The translations under genes were made by a program, and so were the position numbers. Source: [Leptolyngbya] sp. JSC-1 (lineage in GTDB: Bacteria > Cyanobacteriota > Cyanobacteriia > Elainellales > Elainellaceae). Taken from it: a stretch of 64,000 nucleotides of DNA. Under the pieces are notes generated by a model. The model worked only from the letters and a program-made list of their open reading frames with translations, was not told the DNA's origin and made no database searches. Positions 43,870-52,317 of this stretch are shown here, in pieces. The stretch's first letter is position 1. Each line of letters begins with the position of its first letter. The DNA lies in assembly GCA_000733415.1 (NCBI GenBank), contig KL662192.1, forward strand, positions 557,152-621,151, given 5' to 3'.

Positions 43870-44449
43870 TCGTCATCTCCCTGGTTGCCTGAACCAGTTT
43901 TACCAAAGTTGGGGCAATTTGGTTCAACGGTAAAATTAAATCTATTGATTTGGTTTGAATGGCAGCCGTTGGCATGCCTGCGAATGATGCGGTTTGTGGA
44001 TCTTGCGCAATTGTCAGACCCCCTGCTTGTTTCACTTTTTGTATCCCCACTGCTCCATCCTGGCCTCTGCCGGTCAATACAACTGCAATGGCTCGCTGCT
44101 GATAGCTGGCTGCCAGTGACTCAAACAGTACATCCGCAGAAGGGCGAGTAAAATTCAGCTTTTCGGTTTGGGCTAAGCTCAAGCTGGCATCTGGATTAAC
44201 TAGGACATGCCAGTTGGGAGGAGCGATATAAACCGTGCCAGCGTGTAGGGCGTCTCCTGATTCTGCGTGTTTAACCAGCAGAAGGGTGCAGCGAGCTAGT
44301 AAAAAAGGCAGCATACTGCGAGCATAGGGATCTAGATGTTGTACAATCGCAATCGGGGCAGAGAAATTAGCTGGCAATCCTTTGAGAATGTAACTCAAAG
44401 CCTCCAAGCCACCCAATGATGCTGCGATTGCCACAACGTGATTTAGCAT
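43853..44449 (-). CDS. CheB-type methylesterase, short form
   Basis: A 198-residue protein that is only the CheB catalytic domain: AIAASLGGLEAL contains the nucleophile Ser (one Ala of the ASAGG motif is Leu), AIVQHL has the catalytic His, AGTVYIAPPNWHVLV is typical, and LTGRGQDGAVG carries the catalytic Asp. There is no receiver domain. It demethylates or deamidates receptor glutamates; here the target is unknown. Second CheB of the module. Confidence 0.85.
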   Translation of the reverse strand: MLNHVVAIAASLGGLEALSYILKGLPANFSAPIAIVQHLDPYARSMLPFLLARCTLLLVKHAESGDALHAGTVYIAPPNWHVLVNPDASLSLAQTEKLNFTRPSADVLFESLAASYQQRAIAVVLTGRGQDGAVGIQKVKQAGGLTIAQDPQTASFAGMPTAAIQTKSIDLILPLNQIAPTLVKLVQATREMTSDGLT

Positions 44450-44497
44450 GTCAGCCTCTGAGGGGAAATATTGGGGGGAGGCCGGAGGCAGAGTCTC

Positions 44498-45634
44498 CTA
44501 CCCTTCGCTCCTCAAACCATTGTCCCCTTCTAATCTTAGCCCGGTCTGTTGCAGGATCACTTGCCGCACTAGGTCTGCATGCTGAGTGGCTTCATTAGCT
44601 CGGTCTAGAAACTGAGCTTCCGAGAGTGCTCGGTGTTGGTGTTTGGCTTGAGCGGCCATGCGTCGGGCTAGGGCAGCCTTTTCTTCCAAGGCACGAACTG
44701 CCGACCACAGTGCTCGTTCCAGATCATCGGCTTGTTCGGCTATTAAGCTATCCAGAGAATAGGCATGGCCGACATGGCAGCGGTAGCGAATGAAATTATT
44801 CTGCCGCAGTTCCCAAAGTACGCCCCCGCAGTCGGGGCAAGTGAAGGTAGAGGCCGTACCCGGACGTTTCCCCTGCTCTAAAATCGCCTTGTCTTGGGCG
44901 ACCATTTCATCTTCTCGTTCCATTCCATTTGCCACCGTTGATTCCTCCTCAACCAGGTTTTGAGCAGTCTGCTGGTTGCTATGATTCTGAGATGCGTGAT
45001 TAGAAGCCCAATCATGGGCAATCTGCCTCAAAAGCTGCGCAATCGCCTCGATTTTGAGCACGTAGTTGATCGGGACTGACTCAATTGCGGTGCGGGGCAT
45101 GCTGTCAAATAAAGCTTCTTCTGGGTCTTGCACAATCGTGATTCCGCCTGCTGCATGAATGCTCCGCAGTCCAGCGGTGCCATCGTCGAGTGCGCCCGAT
45201 AGAATCACGCCCACGATTTGCGATCCATAGGCGCGAGCAGCAGAACGAAACAGTGTATCTACCGCAGGACGATGACCGTTTTCGCGAGGGCCACGACTCA
45301 ACCGCATGTGGCCAGACCGCACAAGCAGATGATGATCGGGTGGAGCTATATAGATTGTTCCGTGCTGAATTGCTTCTTGATCTTGGGCATGCTTGGCGGG
45401 CAACGGCCCTGCCCGGCTGAGAATTTTGGGCAACAAGCTGATGCTATGGGGTGGAAAGTGAACGACGATGAACAGAGCGGCTGCCAGATCGGCAGGCAGG
45501 TGCTGAACCAGACGGGACAACGCTTCCACTCCTCCTGCGGATGCACCAATCACAATCAGGGGATACTCCAATCCATTGACGGCTAATCGCTTGCCGTTTG
45601 GCGTAGATAACGGTACGGAGGAGGTTTTACTCAT
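44498..45634 (-). CDS. CheB-type methylesterase with C-terminal zinc-ribbon-like domain
   Basis: A 378-residue protein. The CheB domain (about 20-215) has VIGASAGGVEAL (catalytic Ser), FIVVHFPP, GTIYIAPPDHHLLV and LSGALDDGTAGL. The C-terminal part has a CPDCGGVLWEL...YRCHVGHAYSL motif, four Cys/His ligands that look like a zinc ribbon, followed by a helical tail. The ATG at 45634 overlaps the kinase gene by 8 bp (ATGAGTAA). Longer starts lie inside the kinase gene. Confidence 0.85.
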   Translation of the reverse strand: MSKTSSVPLSTPNGKRLAVNGLEYPLIVIGASAGGVEALSRLVQHLPADLAAALFIVVHFPPHSISLLPKILSRAGPLPAKHAQDQEAIQHGTIYIAPPDHHLLVRSGHMRLSRGPRENGHRPAVDTLFRSAARAYGSQIVGVILSGALDDGTAGLRSIHAAGGITIVQDPEEALFDSMPRTAIESVPINYVLKIEAIAQLLRQIAHDWASNHASQNHSNQQTAQNLVEEESTVANGMEREDEMVAQDKAILEQGKRPGTASTFTCPDCGGVLWELRQNNFIRYRCHVGHAYSLDSLIAEQADDLERALWSAVRALEEKAALARRMAAQAKHQHRALSEAQFLDRANEATQHADLVRQVILQQTGLRLEGDNGLRSEG

Positions 45635-46982
45635 GAGCTGGGGCTGAGGTAATCCAGCGCGGTAGGTCGATGCGGAACGTTGTGCCCCGACCGAGTTCAC
45701 TTTCAACGGCAATGTTGCCTTGCATCAGCTTCACCAGCGCATAGACGATTGCCAGCCCCAAGCCAGTACCGCCCTGCTTACGGGTGGTAGTCTGGTTGAC
45801 CTGCCAAAACTCTTGGAAGATATGGGACTGATCTTCAGGGGCGATGCCAATGCCCGTATCCTGCACCGTCACTCTAATGCGCTCTAGCGGCAGTTGGCTC
45901 ACCTCGACCGTGATGCTGCCAGTATCAGTAAACTTAATGGCATTTGAGAGCAAATTAATCATCACCTGCCGCAGCCGGGTAGGATCGTTAGTGATAGACA
46001 AATGAGCTTCAGGGGTTTTTACTACCAGTTTAAGTGCTTTTTGACTTGCCAATGGCCGTAGTTCTTCGACCGTCTGCGTGACAAATTCGACCAAGTCAAA
46101 CGGCTCTGGTTGCAGCTCTAATCGCTCGGCCTTGAGCTTGGAAAAATCGAGCATTTCTTCAATTAAGGTGAGCAAATGGCGACCGTTGCGGAAAATTGGC
46201 TCCACCATTGGGATTAAATGTACATCACGCCGACGATGAAACTGCCGCAGCAGCAATTCCGAAAATCCCAAAATCGCATTCATGGGCGTGCGCAATTCGT
46301 GGGAAATGGTCGCCATAAATTGACTTCTCAGCCGGTCAGCTTCCAGGAGTTGGAGGTTCTGAAGCTGTATCTGCCGCAGTTTTTCTTCAGCCTGCTTGCG
46401 CAAGGTAATATCTCGCACCAACCAGCGCAAGGCCGTGGCTTCTCCTGCCGGAATCCGCACCGTTTCTACGGTCAAAGCAGCATCAAACGGCTCCCCATCT
46501 CGACCGCACAGGACGAGTTCCCATTCCTGCACCCGATTCATGCTCGGTAACTCGTTCAGCATTCTGCGAAACGCCCGCCGCTGCCCGTCTGGGACAAAAT
46601 TGATCAGCGGCTTCCCCACTAACCGATTTGAACTGATATGAAATAAAGATGCGGCAGCCTGATTGGCTTCTCGCACTGTGCCATGCAGATCTGTGACCAG
46701 ATATCCATCAGGTGCAAACTCGAACAGTTCCCGATACCGTTGCCGTTCTGCTTCAATCGCGTGCTGAGCGTCTAGTAAAGCGTCATGCTGCTGCCGTAAT
46801 TCTTCTTCGGCTACCTGTAGCTCTTCTAACGCCAACCAAAGCTCTTGCAGGCAATCGATCACCAACTGGGGCTGACGCCAGGGTACTTCGCTGGCATTCT
46901 GGTACAGCGCCTGGGTGCGTTCCTGGACTGTCTGAATGTGTCGAGTAAAAACCGTATGATCTTCATCACCTTCGGTATACAT
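45627..46982 (-). CDS. PAS histidine kinase heading the CheB-CheR module
   Basis: A 451-residue soluble kinase: helical N terminus (1-85), PAS domain (about 90-205), HisKA with FMATISHELRTPMNAILGFSELL, and HATPase with LLSNAIKF, DTGIGIAPED and GGTGLGLAIVYAL. No receiver is present. The ATG at 46982 is preceded by GGGAGA; a TTG 15 bp upstream is less likely. It is co-transcribed with two CheB and one CheR genes, with overlaps throughout. Confidence 0.88.
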   Translation of the reverse strand: MYTEGDEDHTVFTRHIQTVQERTQALYQNASEVPWRQPQLVIDCLQELWLALEELQVAEEELRQQHDALLDAQHAIEAERQRYRELFEFAPDGYLVTDLHGTVREANQAAASLFHISSNRLVGKPLINFVPDGQRRAFRRMLNELPSMNRVQEWELVLCGRDGEPFDAALTVETVRIPAGEATALRWLVRDITLRKQAEEKLRQIQLQNLQLLEADRLRSQFMATISHELRTPMNAILGFSELLLRQFHRRRDVHLIPMVEPIFRNGRHLLTLIEEMLDFSKLKAERLELQPEPFDLVEFVTQTVEELRPLASQKALKLVVKTPEAHLSITNDPTRLRQVMINLLSNAIKFTDTGSITVEVSQLPLERIRVTVQDTGIGIAPEDQSHIFQEFWQVNQTTTRKQGGTGLGLAIVYALVKLMQGNIAVESELGRGTTFRIDLPRWITSAPAHE

Positions 46983-47484
46983 AATTATATCTCCCAAATT
47001 CGGGGGATGCTCCTGATGGGTGGTTTACTAAGTTTGGATTAACAAAGTTTTGGATCAGCAAAGTTACTTTCAAAAATAGCCTAGTTATAGCCTAGTTAAA
47101 TCGATGTGAGGATCAATAGATGGATTAACACTAAGTATGGGATACCTCTGGTCAAGAAATATCCCTCTTCTGGAAGGGTTACGACTATGTCAGGCGAATA
47201 GGCTTGAGATCTGGACCAATCTTAATCAATTGCTAGTTATGAGTAAAAGTATTTTACTTGAGGTCGATGGATGGGTGCGTATATAACGTAGCAAATTGAT
47301 TCAGTATTGCCGAAAGCTGTACGAGAAGTGTAAATCAGGCCGGTATGTAGAAGTATAAATAACTTCCTTCAACACAAACAATGCCCCCCTTGTGGAAAGG
47401 GGGGTGAGTTTTTTGCCTGAGTCTATCGGATGGCAATAGCGTCAGGAAAATGCCGAATTGCCTCTTCCTAACCCTGCTGCCTGC
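46983..47484. other. Non-coding region upstream of the kinase-CheB-CheR module
   Basis: 502 bp without a gene. It holds a palindrome AGTAAAA-gta-TTTTACT (47242-47258), which could be an operator, and a GC-rich hairpin near 47384-47404. The promoter of the leftward module must be here. Confidence 0.5.
47384..47404 (-). terminator. Hairpin after the hemerythrin gene
   Basis: CCCCCCTT (47384-47391) pairs with AAGGGGGG (47397-47404) around a short loop, about 80 bp beyond the hemerythrin stop. A T6 run follows on the + strand only, so its terminator role on the - strand is uncertain. Confidence 0.4.
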
Positions 47485-48534
47485 TTACCGCATCGAGCTG
47501 GCCATTTCTTGTTGAATTCTGCTCTTAGCTGCCTTGAACTCAGACGCCATTTGTTCTTTCTGTTCGGTGCTGCAATTGCGGTCAATTGAGGCAAACATCG
47601 TGCTTTCTTCCTGACGAACGTGGTCTCCCACGACATCCATGAGCTGCTTGATCATCGACTTGAACTGATCTGTAGACCGCGCTGGATCAATTGCCTTGAT
47701 TTGATCCAGCATCCGCTTCATCTCAGCTTGCTCATCGTACAGCTCTTGGGTGTCTTCGTTGCCGTAGAAGGAGCGCACTTGAGGATAAACGACCTCTTCT
47801 TCCGCTTGGGCATGGGCCATCAGGTCTTTGTAGATCTGACCGAAGTATTCTTGCAGCTTCTGCGGATCGTCAGTTGCACCAACTTGGGTAAACAAGGTAT
47901 TCACCTTGTTGTGATCCAACCGAATCAGGGTTTGAATGTTCATGTCCTGCTTATCGGTGTTTTGAGTCACGACGCTGCCCGCCACGCCCGAAAGCGCCGC
48001 CACGGCATCTTGGACTCTAGCCCACAGGCCCTGATCGGCATCTTTGCCAGTGAGTTCCCGCACGCCGACCAATTCCAGCATGCCCTTGAGCTGCTCTTGA
48101 TGCGCCCGGTTCTCGAAGTTGATCGTGTTGAGCGGACCAATTGCCACTTCAATGTCTGCTCCTACTACCTGGGCTGCCTTGTGCACCAGGAGGCCACTCA
48201 TCACCTGACCATGCTTCAACAGTTCGTGTTGAACCAGCTTCTGATAGAAACTCAGCTCATTGCCCGACATCATCTGCTCGATCTGCTGCACCATGTTCTG
48301 AGTAGTCCGGTTTGGCTCAGACTGAATGCCGTACTGCACGATCACGGTTTCCAAAACGCCCATATTTTTCCGGTCATCTTCCAGCATGTTTTGCAGCCGC
48401 TCGCGCACATCCTGATCCGGACACTCTTGCATCAATCTTTGCTCATTAGAAATAATCAAATTTTGAACTGCTTTCATATCGGCCAGTTTCTCACCAATGG
48501 CCAGCCGTTTAGCATCATCTAATTGTGTAACCAT
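47485..48534 (-). CDS. Hemerythrin-domain protein
   Basis: A 349-residue soluble helical protein. The N-terminal half (1-180) looks like a ferritin-like helical bundle (QHELLKHGQVMSGLLVHKA). The C-terminal half is a hemerythrin-like HHE domain: LIRLDHNKVNTLF, DLMAHAQAEEEVVYPQV, YDEQAEMKRML and VGDHVRQEESTMF, giving His/Glu ligands for a diiron site. Such proteins bind O2, NO or iron or protect against oxidative stress. An AGGAGAACAACTC-type site precedes the ATG. No partner gene is evident. Confidence 0.85.
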   Translation of the reverse strand: MVTQLDDAKRLAIGEKLADMKAVQNLIISNEQRLMQECPDQDVRERLQNMLEDDRKNMGVLETVIVQYGIQSEPNRTTQNMVQQIEQMMSGNELSFYQKLVQHELLKHGQVMSGLLVHKAAQVVGADIEVAIGPLNTINFENRAHQEQLKGMLELVGVRELTGKDADQGLWARVQDAVAALSGVAGSVVTQNTDKQDMNIQTLIRLDHNKVNTLFTQVGATDDPQKLQEYFGQIYKDLMAHAQAEEEVVYPQVRSFYGNEDTQELYDEQAEMKRMLDQIKAIDPARSTDQFKSMIKQLMDVVGDHVRQEESTMFASIDRNCSTEQKEQMASEFKAAKSRIQQEMASSMR

Positions 48535-48758
48535 GAGTTGTTCTCCTCAATCAAAAGATTGTGATCAAGCTGATAGCTCAACCCTTTTTGATCTTGAACG
48601 GTGATCACAAGTTGTTCAGCTATCCTTAGTTAGATGTTTGAGAAGAGGAGGTAGGGGAACTTCATTCTGCTGCACCTTCCCCGCCTGCCCAGTCCTGCGG
48701 AACAATTTCCCCTCTTTCAGCCTCTAATAACTGTTTGCCCCCATTTTTTCTTGACCGA

Positions 48759-50465
48759 ATGCTATTTAACTCAGCCCTATTCATCGGTTGTTTTTTGCCT
48801 ATAACGCTGCTGGCCTTCTTTCAGATCGGCGGCAGGGGCTATTTTCGGCTGGCGACGGCTTGGCTGCTGGCGGCTTCTCTGGTGTTCTATAGCTGGTGGA
48901 ATCCGGCCAACCTGCTGTTACTGCTGGCTTCGATTGGGTTTAATTATGGTGTTGGTGTGGGGTTGGTGCACGTCGCCCAACCGCACCTGAGAAAAGCCCT
49001 ACTGGTGCTGGGAATTACAGTTAACTTGACTTGGCTGGCCTATTTCAAGTACGCCAATTTTTTAATCGCGACCGTAGCTAATTTAACCACTACAGTCTTG
49101 AATCCGGTGGAGGTGGTCTTACCGCTGGGCATTTCTTTTTTTACGTTTCAGCAAATTGCCTATTTGGTAGACTCCTATCGCAGTCCTCAACCGTTCGCCT
49201 ATCGTTTCCTGGATTATTCGCTGTTTGTTTCCTTCTTTCCCCACCTGATCGCCGGTCCACTGATTCACCATAAGCAGATCATTCATCAGTTTGCTAACCA
49301 CACGATTTATCGTTTTAATTCTGCCTCGTTTGCGATGGGAGTCACCCTATTCGGCATGGGGCTATTCAAAAAAGTCATCCTGGCGGATGGGGTAGCGCCC
49401 TACTCGACGCAGATTTTTGCTGCTGCCACAGACGGGGTAGCCCTCACAGTTGTGGAAGCCTGGATCGGTGCGCTGGCCTTTACCCTACAGCTCTATTTTG
49501 ATTTCTCTGGCTATTCAGATATGGCAATTGGTTTAGCCAAAATGATCGGAATTGACTTGCCGATCAACTTCAATTCACCCTACAAGGCCGTGAATATCGT
49601 CGATTTTTGGCGACGCTGGCACATTACCCTATCCAATTTTCTGCGTGACTATCTGTATATTCCGCTGGGCGGCAACCGCAAAGGCAAACTCCGTCGCAAC
49701 CTCAACTTAATGATTACCATGCTGTTGGGTGGCCTGTGGCATGGTGCAGCCTGGACCTTTGTGGTTTGGGGCGGCCTGCATGGGGTGTATTTGCTGATCA
49801 ATCATCAATGGCGATCGTTGTGGCAGCGGCTAGGGGGACAGAATTCGCAGCAGAACCCTGTCTGGGCCAAGCGAGCAAGCTGGCTGTTGACGTTTGTCGC
49901 CGTGGTGGTGGGCTGGGTGTTTTTCAAAGCCAAGAGCCTAGAGGTGGCTGTTTCGATGCTGAGGGGTATGGTTGGCCTAAATGGCATTTCCCTCCCGGCA
50001 TCGCTGGAGGACTCACTGGGGTTCATGCAGGCGTGGGGGGTGCAGTTTAATGATCTGATGCCGAGCGTTCAGTTGCAGGTCGAGCAATTAGATGACGTGA
50101 ATGAAATTGACCCAATCGTGCCGATTCTGAAAATTTCAGCATTGCTGCTGCTAGTGTGGCTAGCTCCAAATACGCAGGAGTGGCTGACCAGAGGGGCCGT
50201 TGCCGCTGTGCCTGATCAAGGCATCCAACCCAGCGATGCCGAGCAACTACACAGGGACGATCTGCGCATCGGACCAGTCAACTGGCAGACACTAGGGCGA
50301 TTGAACCTAAGATCATTCAACCTGAACTCACTTAATCCAAACCAACTCAGCGCACGGTTGAGCTGGCGACCAAACCGCGTTTGGGCCGTAATCAGCGCGA
50401 TTCTGACAGCCGCGGCCCTATTAAATCTGGCGCAAGTGAGTGAATTTCTCTACTTCGAGTTCTAG
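48759..50465 (+). CDS. MBOAT O-acyltransferase (AlgI-like)
   Basis: A 568-residue polytopic inner-membrane acyltransferase with about ten helices. The MBOAT hallmarks are VDFWRRWHITLSNFLRDYLYI, PLGGNRKG and LLGGLWHGAAWTFVVWGGLHG, where the His of LWHG is catalytic. AlgI/DltB-type proteins move acyl groups across the membrane onto polysaccharides. The start at 48759 (MLFNSALF) matches the usual family start; an upstream TTG is less likely. It overlaps the next gene, an SGNH-like partner. Confidence 0.9.
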   Translation: MLFNSALFIGCFLPITLLAFFQIGGRGYFRLATAWLLAASLVFYSWWNPANLLLLLASIGFNYGVGVGLVHVAQPHLRKALLVLGITVNLTWLAYFKYANFLIATVANLTTTVLNPVEVVLPLGISFFTFQQIAYLVDSYRSPQPFAYRFLDYSLFVSFFPHLIAGPLIHHKQIIHQFANHTIYRFNSASFAMGVTLFGMGLFKKVILADGVAPYSTQIFAAATDGVALTVVEAWIGALAFTLQLYFDFSGYSDMAIGLAKMIGIDLPINFNSPYKAVNIVDFWRRWHITLSNFLRDYLYIPLGGNRKGKLRRNLNLMITMLLGGLWHGAAWTFVVWGGLHGVYLLINHQWRSLWQRLGGQNSQQNPVWAKRASWLLTFVAVVVGWVFFKAKSLEVAVSMLRGMVGLNGISLPASLEDSLGFMQAWGVQFNDLMPSVQLQVEQLDDVNEIDPIVPILKISALLLLVWLAPNTQEWLTRGAVAAVPDQGIQPSDAEQLHRDDLRIGPVNWQTLGRLNLRSFNLNSLNPNQLSARLSWRPNRVWAVISAILTAAALLNLAQVSEFLYFEF

Positions 50466-50467
50466 TG

Positions 50468-51499
50468 ATGGCACACCCCTATCTCAAAACCTACTTCACG
50501 GTTCTGCTGACGATTCTGCTGCTGGTTGGCTTGGTAAATCTGGCGGTTGATCCGCTTTGGTATGGCCAAGGTAATTTGATTACGAACGTAAATCCGCCCT
50601 GGAATGAACGTCTGGCTAAAACGAATTTGCTGTTACAAAATCCTCAAGCCTATGACTGTTTAATTTTGGGTACTTCTAGGGCTACTCTGCTCAATTCGGC
50701 GTTTCTGCAAAACAATCGCTGTTTCAACTATGCCTTTAGCGGCGGCAAACCGGAGGAATTAGTCAACTATGCTGAGTACGTTAAACAACAAGGAATCAGT
50801 CCTAGCCGGGTATACGTTGAAATTGAACCTTCCGGCCTGAACCGCCGCGCCCAGTCCAGACAATTTGCAGAAGTCACTGACCCGCTGCCGATGTATCAGG
50901 CGTACCTGTTTTCATTCGACACCTTTTGGCTCTCGCTCAAAACCCTTGCTCAAGATTATTCCTATGCCAGACTCTACGACCACAACTTTCAGGTGCAGCT
51001 CTCAGAGGAGATTCCCCGCTATCAGCCGGAATTTGACGTGGAGAACGAGGATCACCTCGGCTGTGATCCCAGTCGTATCCAGTTCTATCAATCGTTGCGG
51101 CAGATTTTCTCGCAAGCAGAGCTAATTGGCTTTGTGGCTCCCGTTTCAGTTTGGCGAGTATATAACATGCAGTATGCCAACGGGTTGCTCAACTGCCAGC
51201 TCAGCGGTATCCATCAGTTGGCGAGCGCCTTTGATGCGATTTACGATTTCTCGGTTCCCTCTCCAGTTACCGAACGCACTGATAATACCTACGATGGTAA
51301 CCACTACTACCCTGCCGTGTTTCAGCAAGTGGCAGCCGTGCTAGAAGGCAGAACCACCGTCAGACCTGAGACCTTTGGGATGAAGGTAGCCAGCAACAGT
51401 TTAGCTGATTACCAATCGCTTTATCAGCGCCGTATGCGCTCCTTTTTAGCCAGAGTTGATTCAGATGACCGCCCTGAGCTGCGGCCCTCTAAAAGCTAG
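50468..51499 (+). CDS. Membrane-anchored SGNH/AlgX-like partner of the MBOAT protein
   Basis: A 343-residue protein with an N-terminal signal anchor (YFTVLLTILLLVGLVNLAV) and an extracytoplasmic domain. LILGTSRATLLN could hold the nucleophilic Ser of an SGNH-type esterase/transferase and TYDGNHYYPAVF the Asp-His pair, as in AlgX/AlgJ and DltD-type partners. It probably receives acyl groups from the MBOAT protein and transfers them to an exopolysaccharide. ATG 50468 directly follows the MBOAT stop (TAGTGATG), so translation is coupled. Confidence 0.75.
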   Translation: MAHPYLKTYFTVLLTILLLVGLVNLAVDPLWYGQGNLITNVNPPWNERLAKTNLLLQNPQAYDCLILGTSRATLLNSAFLQNNRCFNYAFSGGKPEELVNYAEYVKQQGISPSRVYVEIEPSGLNRRAQSRQFAEVTDPLPMYQAYLFSFDTFWLSLKTLAQDYSYARLYDHNFQVQLSEEIPRYQPEFDVENEDHLGCDPSRIQFYQSLRQIFSQAELIGFVAPVSVWRVYNMQYANGLLNCQLSGIHQLASAFDAIYDFSVPSPVTERTDNTYDGNHYYPAVFQQVAAVLEGRTTVRPETFGMKVASNSLADYQSLYQRRMRSFLARVDSDDRPELRPSKS

Positions 51500-51607
51500 G
51501 TAACGGTTCTAAGGTTGTCTCTTGAGTTGTCTATTAAATTGTCTAGTGAATCGTCTACTGGAGTGTCTACAGAGAAGTCCTAAGCTCGAAGCAGTATCGG
51601 CATGGTA

Positions 51608-52207
51608 TCAGCTTTGTGAAAGCGCTGCTTTAAACATCAGAACCGCTTCTAGCCAGTCGGTTTCGCCTACTAAAACGCATTGGGTCAGTAGGTCAAAATC
51701 TAATGCTGCTAATTCAGAGATTTGACTTTTGTAGATTCTGGTGTATCCGTTGTCTCCCAAGCGGTAAAGGGTGAAAAGCCCGTCTTCCCAGAACCAAACT
51801 TCAGGTACTCCTAACGCTTGATACCGTTTCAATTTTGTGGCAGAACCGCTGGTAAAAATCACTTCAATCGATAAATCCGGGATCGGTTTAGCATTTCCAA
51901 AGCAGTAGGATTCGTCTGCTTGGGCAGAGGCTATCCCTTCCTGCTCCTGGGTGACCGCTCCGGTAGGAACGACCTTGATGCTCCAGTGCAGAAAGAATAC
52001 TTCCAGCAGTGAGGCAATAATTTTTTTGAAAATTTCGTGCGATTGCCCCGGCATGAATAGCTCAACTACTCCTTCGTAAAAGGATAATCGCACACCTGGA
52101 GAGCCTTCCAAACCTTTCTGAATGTGTTTGAACTGTTCCCAAGTGCGGTCGTAGTAAACAGTTACCTTGTCTTCTGAAGATCTGGGTTGCTGAAGTACCT
52201 GAATCAT
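51608..52207 (-). CDS. Uma2 family (DUF820) restriction-endonuclease-like protein
   Basis: A 199-residue protein with the Uma2 pattern: VRLSFYEGVVELFMPGQSHE, ADESYCFG, PIPDLSIEVIFTSG and KLKRYQALGVPEVWFWED, giving a PD-(D/E)XK-like core. The family is expanded in cyanobacteria and has no proven activity. The ATG at 52207 follows AGGAGATCGCC; an earlier in-frame ATG would place that site inside the gene. Monocistronic as far as visible. Confidence 0.85.
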   Translation of the reverse strand: MIQVLQQPRSSEDKVTVYYDRTWEQFKHIQKGLEGSPGVRLSFYEGVVELFMPGQSHEIFKKIIASLLEVFFLHWSIKVVPTGAVTQEQEGIASAQADESYCFGNAKPIPDLSIEVIFTSGSATKLKRYQALGVPEVWFWEDGLFTLYRLGDNGYTRIYKSQISELAALDFDLLTQCVLVGETDWLEAVLMFKAALSQS

Positions 52208-52317
52208 GGCGATCTCCTTATCCATGCCGTTACTAACTTGGGTAACTGCCGATCGTGAGGGCGTGAAACTCTACCTCTGAACATGCACCCAACTATTTCT
52301 CTAACGCAAAACTTCCC

